From positions 1-64,000 of the forward strand of contig NZ_JAQUOY010000016.1 in the NCBI RefSeq assembly GCF_028716865.1: a stretch of DNA of 64,000 bases, in the 5' to 3' direction. The translations under genes were made by a program, and so were the position numbers. Shown here piece after piece: positions 36,316 through 44,699 of the stretch. This stretch comes from Candidatus Methylomirabilis sp. GTDB taxonomy: Bacteria > Methylomirabilota > Methylomirabilia > Methylomirabilales > Methylomirabilaceae. Below the pieces are notes generated by a model, which was given only the letters and a program-made list of their open reading frames with translations, had not been told where the DNA came from and made no database searches. How positions within the stretch are numbered: position 1 is the stretch's first letter; each line of letters starts with the position of its first letter.

Positions 36316-36528
36316 TTATGGCCTTTCTCGTTCGATGTTCTTCAACAACTCTTCCCGCTCAAAATCTCTCGGCTCATAGAACAATCCCAGGGAGGAGCGG
36401 AGCTTCGTAAAGAACTCATGTATCGGCCCGGCGACTATGTATGCAAAGACCAGGAAGAGCGCGAGGATCAACATGTAGATCCTCAACGGCAGGCGCGGAA
36501 GCCCCATGAGTCGGCGAAGGTTGATCAT
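36316..36528 (-). CDS. small single-helix membrane protein of unknown function
   Basis: The protein has 70 residues. A basic start (MINLRRLMGLPRLPLR) precedes one helix (IYMLILALFLVFAYIVAG) and a charged tail ending FEREELLKNIERERP. It overlaps the Wzy-like gene by ATGA and ends directly before the ABC gene, so it is almost certainly translated. No family is recognised. It could be a subunit of one of its two neighbours. Confidence 0.68.
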   Translation of the reverse strand: MINLRRLMGLPRLPLRIYMLILALFLVFAYIVAGPIHEFFTKLRSSLGLFYEPRDFEREELLKNIERERP

Positions 36529-37955
36529 CGGCGGATACCTGCGAACGCAGGCGGTGCCTGCGCCGATGACGGCTGCTCCTCGAGTTGCGGCGCCATCATC
36601 GCTATGGCCGCTAAAAACCAGTACGGTTCCATGATGCGGACGATGATGAAGCTATTGGCCCCGATGGCATGGGTAAGGATCGCGATGTGCCCAACCAAGA
36701 AGCCAAGTGTCACCCCCTTCAAGAGCGGGTCCTTCACCTGACGGTAGTGGTCTTTTGCGGATCGAAAGGTGGACAATATGAGCCAGAGAAAGATTGTGAA
36801 TCCGAAGACCCCAAGCTCAACCAGGGTTCTGGGGTACTGGGCATCCACGAGACCCCACCCGGTAACTCCCGAACCAAGTAACGGATGTTGTGGTAATCCT
36901 TCTGTGAAGGCGGTCTGCCAGTTCCTTAACCGGATCGTGGTGGATGAGTCAAGGTGGAGTTGGCCGATGATCACCTGTTCCGCCTCTCGGGGTGCGGTAT
37001 AAGTATATTCGATTCGTTCCAAGATATTGGGAGGAGCGAAGATGACGAAAGCGCCCGCAGTGAGCAGAGCCCCGATCAGCAGGCCGGTGCGCCGCTTGCT
37101 GAAAAAGAGGAGCGACAAATAGAGCGGCACCAGGGCCAGGTAGGACGCACGGGAGAGGGTAAGACCAAGGGTGGACAGGAGGAGGGCAGCGAGGAAGGTA
37201 AGCGTAAGCTTCACCCTCCTCGATTCCTGAGTCAACAACACACTGAGAGCCAGAGCCAGCATGAGGACCAGGTACCCACCGAAAGAGTTCGGCTCGGCAT
37301 TGGCGGCCCTGATACCTTCACCGGTGTCTTCGAAGGGCGCCGAGGCGCGGCCCCCGGCGGGAATCTGGGCGATCCCGATCACGCTCACTATCAAGGCGAC
37401 GACCAGGAGGGCGACCGTATAGTTCCTGACTTGGGTCCGGTTCTTCAGGCTATTGGCTGTCAGGAAGTAGATCAGGAAGTACTCGATATATTTCAACGTA
37501 AAGAGCGAGCCGGTCAAGACCTCAACCCGGCCGAAGACCATCCCCACCCCGGTACTGAGGATGCAGGCGAAGGTGTACCACGCGATTTGCCGATTCAGCG
37601 GTGTCTTGGTGAATACTCCCACATCCGAGTAGATCGCAATCCGGGCCAACCAGAGCAGCCCAATGACCACCAGCAGCAGGTCATCAAGGCGAAGCGTAAG
37701 CCCACGGCTGGCCAAACTGGTGCCGGCGGCCTCTGAAACCACAACCTGCGGCCCAAGGAGCATGGAGAAGATTAGGATGTACAGGGCTACATCGACGTTG
37801 ATCATCGCAGCCAGGATGACAAGGGCGGACAGTCCGATTATCAGTGCCGTGGTAGGCTGGAATACTGAGATGACGTATGCGGCGGCTGCGACAAGGGCGA
37901 GCATAGCCCCGACAAGAGACCACGTCCGAAGATCGCTGTTCCGATCGCCTACCAT
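36525..37955 (-). CDS. O-antigen ligase/polymerase-like (Wzy_C) membrane protein
   Basis: The protein has 476 residues from ATG 37955; the frame extends to 38111 but that part overlaps wzc and is not conserved. Ten or more helices are seen. The large loop with YTAPREAEQVIIGQLHLDSSTTIRLRNWQTAF and HPLLGSGVTGWGLVDAQYPRTLVELG is the Wzy_C signature region. Such proteins polymerise or ligate lipid-linked glycans at the periplasmic face. Beside Wza and Wzc, polymerase is the likelier role. Confidence 0.86.
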   Translation of the reverse strand: MVGDRNSDLRTWSLVGAMLALVAAAAYVISVFQPTTALIIGLSALVILAAMINVDVALYILIFSMLLGPQVVVSEAAGTSLASRGLTLRLDDLLLVVIGLLWLARIAIYSDVGVFTKTPLNRQIAWYTFACILSTGVGMVFGRVEVLTGSLFTLKYIEYFLIYFLTANSLKNRTQVRNYTVALLVVALIVSVIGIAQIPAGGRASAPFEDTGEGIRAANAEPNSFGGYLVLMLALALSVLLTQESRRVKLTLTFLAALLLSTLGLTLSRASYLALVPLYLSLLFFSKRRTGLLIGALLTAGAFVIFAPPNILERIEYTYTAPREAEQVIIGQLHLDSSTTIRLRNWQTAFTEGLPQHPLLGSGVTGWGLVDAQYPRTLVELGVFGFTIFLWLILSTFRSAKDHYRQVKDPLLKGVTLGFLVGHIAILTHAIGANSFIIVRIMEPYWFLAAIAMMAPQLEEQPSSAQAPPAFAGIRR

Positions 37956-37974
37956 GAGCCACTCACGGTCCCTT

Positions 37975-40224
37975 TCATGCGCGACGCGTCGGACCCCCGC
38001 CGGTACCCGGCCATATCCGCGCCAGGAAGCCGAGTTTCGACGAGGACTTGCCGGACTTGCCTTCCCCATACCTGTAGGTGTACCGGGCGTATTTGAGTTC
38101 TTCGTAGTCACGGCTCAACTCTGCGCGCAGTCCGGTAAGGACAACGCCAAGCACGTTGGCCTTCACGTTCTCCAGGAGGATCTTGGTTCTCCGGAGCGCG
38201 GACCGTGGGATCCGTCCAACCCGATAGACGATGATGGTGGCGTCACATTTGGCGCTCAGGATGACCGCATCGGTAATCGGCAAGACCGGACTGCTGTCCA
38301 TGATGACGTACTCGTACTGCTCCTTGAGAGCCGTCAGGAGCTCCGTCATCCGCGGGGAGTTCAGGAGTTCCGCCGGGTTCATTGGCAGCTGACCGCTGGT
38401 GAGAATATCCATTTTGTCGATGTGCGGGGCTGATGTGATCGACTCGAACCCGAGCTTCCCCAGCATGAGATCGGTCGCCGTCCGGATCGCTTTTGTCCAG
38501 GGAACGTTCTCCGCGATCACCTCTGAAAGGCCTGGCGCCCTGGGGATGCCGAACACGCGATGGATAAACGGCTTTCGGAGATCGGCTTCGACAAGCAGGA
38601 CCCGCTTGCCCAGTTGTGCGATATTCAGGGCAAGATTGATGGCGGTAGTGGTTTTTCCCTCCGTGAGCGATGCGCTGGTGACGGCGATGACCTTCAGGGG
38701 CCGCTGAAGGGCGAAGAACTCAATATTGGTTCGGAGCGCCCGGAAACTCTCGGCGACCGGAGATGTCGGGTAGATCAGGGACACCAGGAATGGCCGGCTT
38801 TCAGGCGGAATCTGCTCGGCCGGGATCGTTCCGTCGATAGAGGACTGCTCCTCCGTACGCTCGATATCTTTCTCAAGGTCCGGGATGAGGCCGATAACCG
38901 GCACCTGCAAGAACGCTTCAACATCCTCGATGGCGCCGATAGAAGTGTCTAGCGACTCTGCAATGAGGGAGAGGACCACTCCCAGGACGAGGCCGATCAC
39001 GAATCCTACCAGGGTCTTGGTCGCGGTCTGGGTAACGACTTTGGGTTTGGTCGGCTCCACGGCGGGGCGCACAATGGTGACTTCCTGAATCTGTTCTTTT
39101 TCTCTGATCTGGGCTTCCTCGTCCCGCTTTTTCAGGAGGGAGCGCAGATCCTCGTTAATCTTGACCTCCCGCTGCAGCCGCGCTTCTTCGAGGACGCTTG
39201 CCGGCATCCCCTGGAGGTTGACTCCGGCCGCACGAGCGGCAACCTGACTGGCGTGGAGCCGCTCTTCCAGCGCCGCGCGCTTTGCCTCGAGTTCCCGGAG
39301 GTAATCGGCCCGCAACCCGGCAAGCTTGGCGTCCAATTGCTTGATCTGCGGGTGCAGCGGTGTCAGGGTGAGGAGCAAGTGAGAGCGCTCAAGCTGTTTC
39401 TCGATGATCGCGGCGCTGATCTTGGAGATGTTTGGATCGGGCGGATCAAACAGGGCCGGCCCTCCGGCCTTTGCGGCGGCGTCAGGGGTCTCTTTGAGTC
39501 GACGGATCTCTCGTGCCACACCATCGAGGAGCCTCTGCGTCTTCGCCTGCTCCGCTTCCTGCGCCGTAAGGTTCGTCAGCGCGGCAGAGGCCGCTTCATT
39601 CAGCGGTACGCCGCCCTGCCGTTCTTTGAACGCCTTCAATTGTTCTTCGGAGAGCCTCAGGCGCTGATCCATCTCTGCGAGCTGCGACTCGATGAATTGC
39701 CCGGCCTCGCGCACCTGGCGGTTTCGGGCGAGGATGTTCTCTTCCCGGTAGGCTTCCGCCACGTTGTTGGCGATCTTGGCGGCCGTTTGCGGGTCGCCTG
39801 CCGTAGCGGTGATCTTGATAATATTCGTATCCTTTTCCGGCTCGGCCTGAATTTGTTTCTGCAGTGCGGTAATGACCTGGAGGTACTGCGGCGAGCTTCT
39901 GGCGGCCTCGCTGCTGACGTCCGGCGGGATCAGGCCCAGTCGGCGAGCGGCGATCTCCAGGACCGGCCAGGATCGGGTATAGGCCGCGTACGTGGCGACG
40001 CTTTCTCCCGGCGAGAAGGTAATTGCCTCCATCAGGAGACCGGTGATGCTGGTGCTCCGTTCCACCTTGATGGCGCTCGACGCCTCATAGAGGGGGGGCG
40101 GGGACTGCACGAGCGCGATGGTGTAGGAAAAACCGGTAAAGAGGAGAGTGGCCGCCAGGATGATCCCCTTGCGGCGCCTCAGGATCCGCCAGTAGTCTCG
40201 AATGTTCAGCTCATACTGTGCCAC
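37975..40224 (-). CDS. Wzc-type chain-length regulator and tyrosine autokinase
   Basis: The protein has 749 residues. The N-terminal Wzz domain starts YELNIRDYWRILRRRKGIILAATLLFTG. A long coiled-coil region spans about 170-390. A second helix (TLVGFVIGLVLGVVLSLIAE) leads to a BY-kinase domain with TSASLTEGKTTTAINLALNIAQLGKRVLLVEADLRKP and YVIMDSSPVLPITDA. The tail has a Tyr cluster, DYEELKYARYTYRYGEGK, expected to be autophosphorylated. It controls chain length and export with Wza, whose gene is 29 bp upstream. Confidence 0.94.
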   Translation of the reverse strand: MAQYELNIRDYWRILRRRKGIILAATLLFTGFSYTIALVQSPPPLYEASSAIKVERSTSITGLLMEAITFSPGESVATYAAYTRSWPVLEIAARRLGLIPPDVSSEAARSSPQYLQVITALQKQIQAEPEKDTNIIKITATAGDPQTAAKIANNVAEAYREENILARNRQVREAGQFIESQLAEMDQRLRLSEEQLKAFKERQGGVPLNEAASAALTNLTAQEAEQAKTQRLLDGVAREIRRLKETPDAAAKAGGPALFDPPDPNISKISAAIIEKQLERSHLLLTLTPLHPQIKQLDAKLAGLRADYLRELEAKRAALEERLHASQVAARAAGVNLQGMPASVLEEARLQREVKINEDLRSLLKKRDEEAQIREKEQIQEVTIVRPAVEPTKPKVVTQTATKTLVGFVIGLVLGVVLSLIAESLDTSIGAIEDVEAFLQVPVIGLIPDLEKDIERTEEQSSIDGTIPAEQIPPESRPFLVSLIYPTSPVAESFRALRTNIEFFALQRPLKVIAVTSASLTEGKTTTAINLALNIAQLGKRVLLVEADLRKPFIHRVFGIPRAPGLSEVIAENVPWTKAIRTATDLMLGKLGFESITSAPHIDKMDILTSGQLPMNPAELLNSPRMTELLTALKEQYEYVIMDSSPVLPITDAVILSAKCDATIIVYRVGRIPRSALRRTKILLENVKANVLGVVLTGLRAELSRDYEELKYARYTYRYGEGKSGKSSSKLGFLARIWPGTGGGPTRRA

Positions 40225-40253
40225 GCACGTCTCCTGCTCACATCACCATGCGG

Positions 40254-41324
40254 TTAGGGAGGAGAAATCAACTGCTTAAACGTTTGAGCGGTGCTTCCGC
40301 CGATACTCAAGAAATCCAGCGTCGGCCGAAGCTTATTCACAAACGCATTCCAGTCTCCGATGGGACTCCGTGGAATGTAGAGGATGTCGCCGGGTTGAAG
40401 CGGCACATCGAATCGGAAATCGCCGTCCTTGAGGACCCTGTCGAAATCGGCCGCGATCAGGAGGGGCTTCAGGGGGTCGCCTCGGATCACCCGAGCGCTG
40501 TTGCTCACAGCGAGATCCGTTGGGCCGCCCGCCTGTCCGAGCGCTTGAGCCATCGTGAGGTTGGGTGTAAAGGGCTGACCTCCTGGGATGCGGACCTCTC
40601 CCAGGATAAATACCCGTTTTGGAAGCTCTGACGGCTTCTCGGGAACGAAGACCACACTTCCCGCATCCAGGACAGGCTCCTGCTTGAGTCTTCCCTGAAG
40701 GACGAGTTGCAGGAGATTGACCGTATGGACCTCGCCGTCCGGCTGCGTGACGCGCACGCTCTCCAGATCCGCATTAGCCGCTGGACCTCCGGCCTTTACC
40801 AGCATATCGGTCACCGTTGTCCTGCCGCTGAGCGGAAACGCCCCTCCGCGTGACGCAACCGCGCCAAGGACCGTGACCTTCTTGCTGGCGTGCTCTTTGA
40901 CCAGCACCTCGACCTGCGGGTTCACGTAAAACGGAGTGAGCGCCTCCCGTAGCCTGCCTTCCGCCTGTTCCGCCGTCAGTCCGGCCACTTTGACCTCAAC
41001 GCCGGCGATCACAATCGCTCCGTTTCTTTTGACGGGGGCTAAGACCTTTTCCTGCGGCGCCCCTTGAGGAAGCAAGATATCAAGCACATCGCCTGGTCCG
41101 ATCTTATATTGAGGCGTCCCATCCACCGTAATGAACGTCGCGTTTTCGGTGACCTCCTTTGCGGCGTACGGCTCTGCGGGCCGACCCACTTCCAGGGCGC
41201 CGCCGATGGGAGCTGCAGGCGCGGGCAATGCGGGCGGCAGAACCGTCCCCGGAGGAAGCGGGGGCGAGGCGCAACTCGCTATCAGGTATAGCCAGGGGAT
41301 CAGGACTGCTCGACCCGGTTTCAT
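40254..41324 (-). CDS. Wza-like polysaccharide export lipoprotein
   Basis: The protein has 356 residues. The signal ends in a lipobox (YLIASCASPP), so Cys18 should be acylated. A Poly_export domain begins at YKIGPGDVLDILLPQG, and SLBB domains follow: KVTVLGAVASRGGAFPLSGRTTVTDMLVKAGG and RVFILGEVRIPGGQPFTPNLTMAQALGQAGG. It forms the outer-membrane channel for the exopolysaccharide. It is the first gene of the leftward run, with GGGAGGATC before the ATG. Confidence 0.93.
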   Translation of the reverse strand: MKPGRAVLIPWLYLIASCASPPLPPGTVLPPALPAPAAPIGGALEVGRPAEPYAAKEVTENATFITVDGTPQYKIGPGDVLDILLPQGAPQEKVLAPVKRNGAIVIAGVEVKVAGLTAEQAEGRLREALTPFYVNPQVEVLVKEHASKKVTVLGAVASRGGAFPLSGRTTVTDMLVKAGGPAANADLESVRVTQPDGEVHTVNLLQLVLQGRLKQEPVLDAGSVVFVPEKPSELPKRVFILGEVRIPGGQPFTPNLTMAQALGQAGGPTDLAVSNSARVIRGDPLKPLLIAADFDRVLKDGDFRFDVPLQPGDILYIPRSPIGDWNAFVNKLRPTLDFLSIGGSTAQTFKQLISPP

Positions 41325-41361
41325 GATCCTCCCTTTCTACATGCGCCAGGAGCAAAATTTC

Positions 41362-41390
41362 TTGACCTGTTCGCGGTTCCACCATACACT
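41362..41390 (+). promoter_or_regulatory. candidate promoter of the BACON-domain gene
   Basis: TTGACC (41362-41367) and TACACT (41385-41390) are separated by exactly 17 bases. The start codon at 41433 is about 36 bases after the expected transcription start. Confidence 0.45.
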
Positions 41391-41417
41391 ATATCGTGTG
41401 AGGAGGTTCCAATACAA
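41388..41417 (-). promoter_or_regulatory. candidate promoter of the wza operon, overlapping the divergent promoter
   Basis: On the minus strand TTGTAT (41417-41412) and TATAGT (41393-41388) are 18 bases apart. The -10 matches five of six positions, while the -35 is weak. It overlaps the rightward promoter, so the two could exclude each other. Confidence 0.3.
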
Positions 41418-41432
41418 TAAATGGGAGGACTT

Positions 41433-41849
41433 ATGCGCAGGTTGCCCTCGTGGCTTTTATCGCGGTTGACATTGTGCCTGGCGCTGACGATGGCGCTGTG
41501 GCTGGCGACCTCTTCCACCACGGCAGCCTCATCGCTCACGGTTGCCCCAGGCGCGCTAAGCTTTGTTGCGATTGAGGGGGGGGCAAATCCTCCGGGGCAG
41601 GTGATCGCCATTATCGCCTCCGGTCCCAATGCCGTGTCATGGTTCGCAACCGGCGGCGCATCGTGGCTCCAGGTGATGCCCTCCGCTGGAGAAGCGCCCG
41701 CTTCAGTGTTCGTCTCAGCCAATGTGGCTGGGATGGCAGCCGGGACGTACAGCGGGACCATTCTCATCACCGCGAGACAGGCCGGCATCGGCAGCCGCGT
41801 GGTGTCTGTCTCATTGACCGTAACGCCGCAAAGCGCACCCTCACAATAG
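41433..41849 (+). CDS. secreted BACON-domain protein
   Basis: The protein has 138 residues from ATG 41433, which is preceded by GGGAGGA. The ATG at 41421 lies inside that ribosome site and is less likely. A signal peptide (LLSRLTLCLALTMALWLATSSTTAA) leads to one BACON-like beta domain: LSFVAIEGGANPPGQVIAI, VSWFATGGASWLQVMPSAG, and AGTYSGTILITARQAGIGSRVVSVSLTV. BACON domains are thought to bind carbohydrate or act as spacers. Its divergence from wza suggests a partner of the exopolysaccharide. Confidence 0.78.
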   Translation: MRRLPSWLLSRLTLCLALTMALWLATSSTTAASSLTVAPGALSFVAIEGGANPPGQVIAIIASGPNAVSWFATGGASWLQVMPSAGEAPASVFVSANVAGMAAGTYSGTILITARQAGIGSRVVSVSLTVTPQSAPSQ

Positions 41850-42256
41850 CTGCCGCGCTCGCCTTGCTGCGCGCGCCCGCTCCAGGGGATTTGTTGACAT
41901 CCGATACCTCGTGCGTGCGGCCGATCATTCCTGTCGTAGTTAATTAGCAGCCGCCTCTTTATCTCTCTGCGTGCCAGACAGTAGCAAATCATTTATTGAC
42001 ACTCCGCATGAGGATTCCAACAGCGCGTCCCGTTTATCAATAAGTTAGCGCATCATGCGGAGCCACGTCAATCGGAAAGATTTACGCCGGTACTGTTGGT
42101 CGCGGAGTGTAGGCACTCGGTATTCGTCCATTCCTCGCGCAGTCCTGATCTATTTATTGTTTGTGGACTCCGGCCGCTACTTGACAGAGCGTACAACGAA
42201 CGGTATTGTTCTCATAGGGTACTCAGACGTCTACTGACCCATGAAGGGTGCTGATC
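41850..42256. other. intergenic region before the first lasso B1 gene
   Basis: About 400 bases separate the BACON gene from B1. I searched both strands for a lasso precursor (YxxPxL leader followed by a Gly-led core) and found none. It contains one good promoter at 42181-42209 and nothing else I can support. Confidence 0.55.
42181..42209 (+). promoter_or_regulatory. strong sigma70-type promoter for the first B1-B2 pair
   Basis: TTGACA (42181-42186) is a perfect -35, followed after 17 bases by TATTGT (42204-42209). Transcription should begin near 42216, about 41 bases before the B1 start at 42257. Confidence 0.6.
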
Positions 42257-42556
42257 ATGAGCCAACGTGTCTCGCTCGCATCGGGCGTGCGAATCTGCCA
42301 GGATGTTCTCTCCCGCGATCTACAGGGCGAGGAAGTCATCCTTGACCTCAATACCGGGGTCTATTTCGGCCTGGACCAGGTAGGGACGCGAATCTGGCAA
42401 TTGATCCGGGAGCATCGATCTCTTCAACAGGCTCTCGATTCTATGCTCCAAGAGTACGAGGTGACGAAAGCGCAATGCACGCACGATCTCCTTTGTTTCG
42501 TCACGCAGATGGCGGACAAAGGGTTGGTTGAGGTGCGTAATGGGGAGGATACATAA
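42257..42556 (+). CDS. lasso-peptide B1 protein, PqqD-like RRE (first copy)
   Basis: The protein has 99 residues from ATG 42257. It is a PqqD-fold RiPP recognition element: GEEVILDLNTGVYFGLDQVGTRIWQLIREHRSLQQALDSMLQEYEV and LLCFVTQMADKGLVEV. B1 proteins bind the leader peptide and present it to the B2 protease. About four residues in five match the second copy at 44736. GTG 42248 is an alternative start. It overlaps B2 by 17 bases. Confidence 0.9.
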   Translation: MSQRVSLASGVRICQDVLSRDLQGEEVILDLNTGVYFGLDQVGTRIWQLIREHRSLQQALDSMLQEYEVTKAQCTHDLLCFVTQMADKGLVEVRNGEDT

Positions 42557-42986
42557 ATTTTTCCGACTCCCGCCTGCTGAGCGCCGCATTCTCGCTCAAG
42601 CCTGGGGGTTTTTCCTTCTGGTTGATCTCGCCCTGCGAATCCTGCCGTTCACGCGGCTCCTCACCCTCTCTGAAAAAGTGTTCCTGAAGCGAAAAGAGGA
42701 ACCTGCCGTGGTATTGGTCCCCTCTGCCGCACGTCTGGCCTGGTTGGTGGAGGTCGCTGAGCGATACGCCCCCGTCACAGCAACCTGCCTCAAAAAAGTC
42801 CTGGTCCTTTTCTGGCTTCTTGGGAGGCGAGGAATCCCAGCGGAGCTTCAAATCGGCGTCTCGCGTGACGAAGGAAGGCTCAAGGCCCACGCCTGGCTCG
42901 ATCACGATGGACAGATCATTCTCGGCCGTCACGAAGGCGAACGCTACGAGCCCCTCCTCCCGACAGGTCGAACAGACATAGGGTAG
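42540..42986 (+). CDS. lasso-peptide B2 leader protease, transglutaminase-like (first copy)
   Basis: The protein has 148 residues from ATG 42540, which has GAGGTG five bases upstream. It is a Transglut_core3 protein: Cys83 in TATCLKKVLVLFWLLGRRGIPAEL and His117 in KAHAWLDHDG fit the catalytic Cys and His, with Asp121 or Asp123 near. It would cut the leader from a lasso precursor. No cyclase or precursor follows it here, so it may serve the second cluster or be idle. Confidence 0.9.
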   Translation: MGRIHKFFRLPPAERRILAQAWGFFLLVDLALRILPFTRLLTLSEKVFLKRKEEPAVVLVPSAARLAWLVEVAERYAPVTATCLKKVLVLFWLLGRRGIPAELQIGVSRDEGRLKAHAWLDHDGQIILGRHEGERYEPLLPTGRTDIG

Positions 42987-43025
42987 AATGGCAAAAGGCC
43001 TAAACGCCGAGCGGATGAGGAAGCC

Positions 43026-43247
43026 ATGATGGGCAGCGAGAACGACAGGTGCCCCCCGTGTAGCGGAACCAAGAGGCCCGGGAACACGACCTTTACAGTA
43101 GGCTTAGGCTTTGGGGTAGTCGTCGTGAGAAACGTCCCGGCGACGGTCTGCTCCCAGTGTGGGGCAGACTGGATTGTGGATGATGTGGCCGCACGAATTG
43201 AGGAGCTTGTAGACGACGCTAAAAAAAGCGCCTCCAGGTCGAAGTGA
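43026..43247 (+). CDS. YgiT-type zinc-finger protein (orphan antitoxin-like)
   Basis: The protein has 73 residues. Two CxxC pairs (RCPPCSG and TVCSQCGADWIVDD) flank a beta-rich stretch, GNTTFTVGLGFGVVVVRNVPA. This is the MqsA/YgiT zinc-finger type found as an antitoxin half. GAGGAAGCC precedes the tandem ATGs at 43026 and 43029. No toxin gene is next to it, so it may be a stranded antitoxin or a regulator. Confidence 0.78.
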   Translation: MMGSENDRCPPCSGTKRPGNTTFTVGLGFGVVVVRNVPATVCSQCGADWIVDDVAARIEELVDDAKKSASRSK

Positions 43248-43329
43248 TGTCCCTCGCGTAAGCGAACAGTGCTATGCAAAACTGTTTTCAAGAGATCTGC
43301 TTCGCAAAAGAAACTTGGCCCTTCCGGGT

Positions 43330-43494
43330 TTAGTGTGGGTAAAGATCCAGCCCTCTGCAGTGAAAGTAGATCGCTGTCTTAAAGTGTTCGACGTTACGGA
43401 ACCCTCGCGCGGTCTTCTTGACCCACTGGATGGTGGTGTTCACGGCCTCCAGGCCGACGTTGGTGAGCCGGCGCTGGAGGTAGGTCAGGTCAAC
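43330..43494 (-). pseudogene. C-terminal transposase fragment (probably ISL3-like)
   Basis: The minus strand encodes LTYLQRRLTNVGLEAVNTTI, then QWVKKTARGFRNVEHFKTAI and YFHCRGLDLYPH. This is the usual C-terminal end of a DDE transposase in the ISL3-like group. The rest of the gene is missing. GGCCCTTCCGGGTTTAGTGTGGGT at 43318-43341 may be the element's terminal repeat. Confidence 0.68.
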
Positions 43495-43615
43495 ACTGCC
43501 TGCCAGAGGCAACCGAGTGAGTGAGGCGGCGTACTGGCGAGCCAGGTATTCAGACGCCGAACCTACAAATAAACCGCTATGGACTGCGGCTGAGTTCGAA
43601 CAAAGGCGTACCAAG

Positions 43616-44428
43616 ATGTATAACGGGAGTGCCAGCACTAAAGTGCCGCAGTTGGTTCGGCTTTACAGAAACGCGGACCGAGCGGTTGACCGGGCGCTTG
43701 GGCTGGCTCGAGTGATACACGAGGGAGTATGGCTAGGCTTGCTCAACCCAGCCGAGAGGGTGGCGGTGACCTTAACCTACTTCTCCCAATCAGAAATGTA
43801 CCGGAGCCGAGAACACAACACGACTGTTGTTTATGAGTGGGAGCGGCGAGTGTTTGAAAGGTACTTCCGACCGGGCTGTAGCGTTCTGGTGGCGGCGGCG
43901 GGCGCGGGGCGGGAGATGCTGGCGCTGAGGCGTATGGGCTGCCAGGTGCACGGATTTGACTGCTGCGCGGAACTCGTTGAAGCCAGCCGAGGTCTGCTCA
44001 GTGAGGAGGGCATGGACTCGCAGGTGACGCTGTCGGCTCCGAACGAAGTTCCAACGAATCTGGCCCACTGCGAGGCGATCATTATCGGCTGGTGCGGGTA
44101 TCATCATATCCCCGGCCGCGCGCGCAGGATCGGGTTTCTGAAACAATTGCGGAGATTGGTGGACGGCGGTGCGCCGATGCTTTTATCTTTCTTCACTCGG
44201 AGCGACTCAGGACGTTACGAAAAACTGGTGTGGCGGGTCGCACGTGCGACCCGGTTCTTGGGCGGATTCCGCGCGGAGCCGGTGGAGCTAGGTGACCGTC
44301 TCATGGTCTCTACCTCCGCGCACTGCTTCGAGAAGGAGGAGGTCGAATTAGAGTTAGCGGCCGGGGGATTCAGGTTAGCCTATTACTCGGATAAGGAGTA
44401 TGGGCACGCGGTCGGAATTGCCGTGTGA
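43616..44428 (+). CDS. class I SAM-dependent methyltransferase in the decayed lasso locus
   Basis: The protein has 270 residues from ATG 43616. The frame is open upstream to 43517, but that part runs antisense toward the transposase scrap; the true N-terminus is uncertain. Motif I is SVLVAAAGAGREMLALRRMGCQVHGFDC; EAIIIGWCGYHHIPG and MLLSFFTRSDSGRYEKLVWRVA follow. It is not PRMT-like. It overlaps a nucleotidyltransferase stub at its end. The substrate is unknown. Confidence 0.78.
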   Translation: MYNGSASTKVPQLVRLYRNADRAVDRALGLARVIHEGVWLGLLNPAERVAVTLTYFSQSEMYRSREHNTTVVYEWERRVFERYFRPGCSVLVAAAGAGREMLALRRMGCQVHGFDCCAELVEASRGLLSEEGMDSQVTLSAPNEVPTNLAHCEAIIIGWCGYHHIPGRARRIGFLKQLRRLVDGGAPMLLSFFTRSDSGRYEKLVWRVARATRFLGGFRAEPVELGDRLMVSTSAHCFEKEEVELELAAGGFRLAYYSDKEYGHAVGIAV

Positions 44429-44582
44429 GGCGAGCGCGCTTATTGTCTGCGCCCGCACGCCATACACGCGTGACGATGCAGAGCAACTTTGGGGGCCCAT
44501 CGAGGAAGGGCCAGACTGGGGTTTTCTGACAGAGCTCGCGGACGGCACGGCCTGGTGCCCCAGGAGTGTTACCCATGTATGA
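44400..44582 (+). pseudogene. 5' stub of a nucleotidyltransferase-family gene
   Basis: The frame reads ALIVCARTPYTRDDAEQLWG and PIEEGPDWGFLTELADG. It resembles the usual N-terminus of the nucleotidyltransferase family (PF14907-like), whose full-length member ends the second cluster at 54332. The similarity stops near 44560, where GTGTTACCCATGT (44566-44578) begins. That suggests truncation by a mobile element. The start overlaps the methyltransferase gene end. Confidence 0.5.
44566..44578. repeat. 13-base repeat GTGTTACCCATGT shared with 99-111
   Basis: The same 13 bases appear at the left edge of the window. Here they stand directly after the truncated nucleotidyltransferase sequence and so may mark a decayed insertion-sequence end. 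The family is not established. Confidence 0.35.
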
Positions 44583-44699
44583 TAACTCTACCATCAAAAG
44601 CGGTACGGCATTGACCGGACAACACCATTTGTTGTCGCGTCACCCGCGCTGTGTGGATGAAAGGGACTGTGCTCGCTCGCGCCCTTTATTCTCACGCGC

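Noticed and set aside
36954-40257. Long plus-strand frames opposite the Wzy-like and Wzc genes
   Set aside because: Low-complexity, no start context, and antisense to well-conserved genes.
42055-42237. Short plus-strand frame before the first B1 gene, considered as a lasso precursor
   Set aside because: No YxxPxL leader, no Gly-led core with Asp/Glu at 7-9, and no ribosome site; it also overlaps the B1 promoter.
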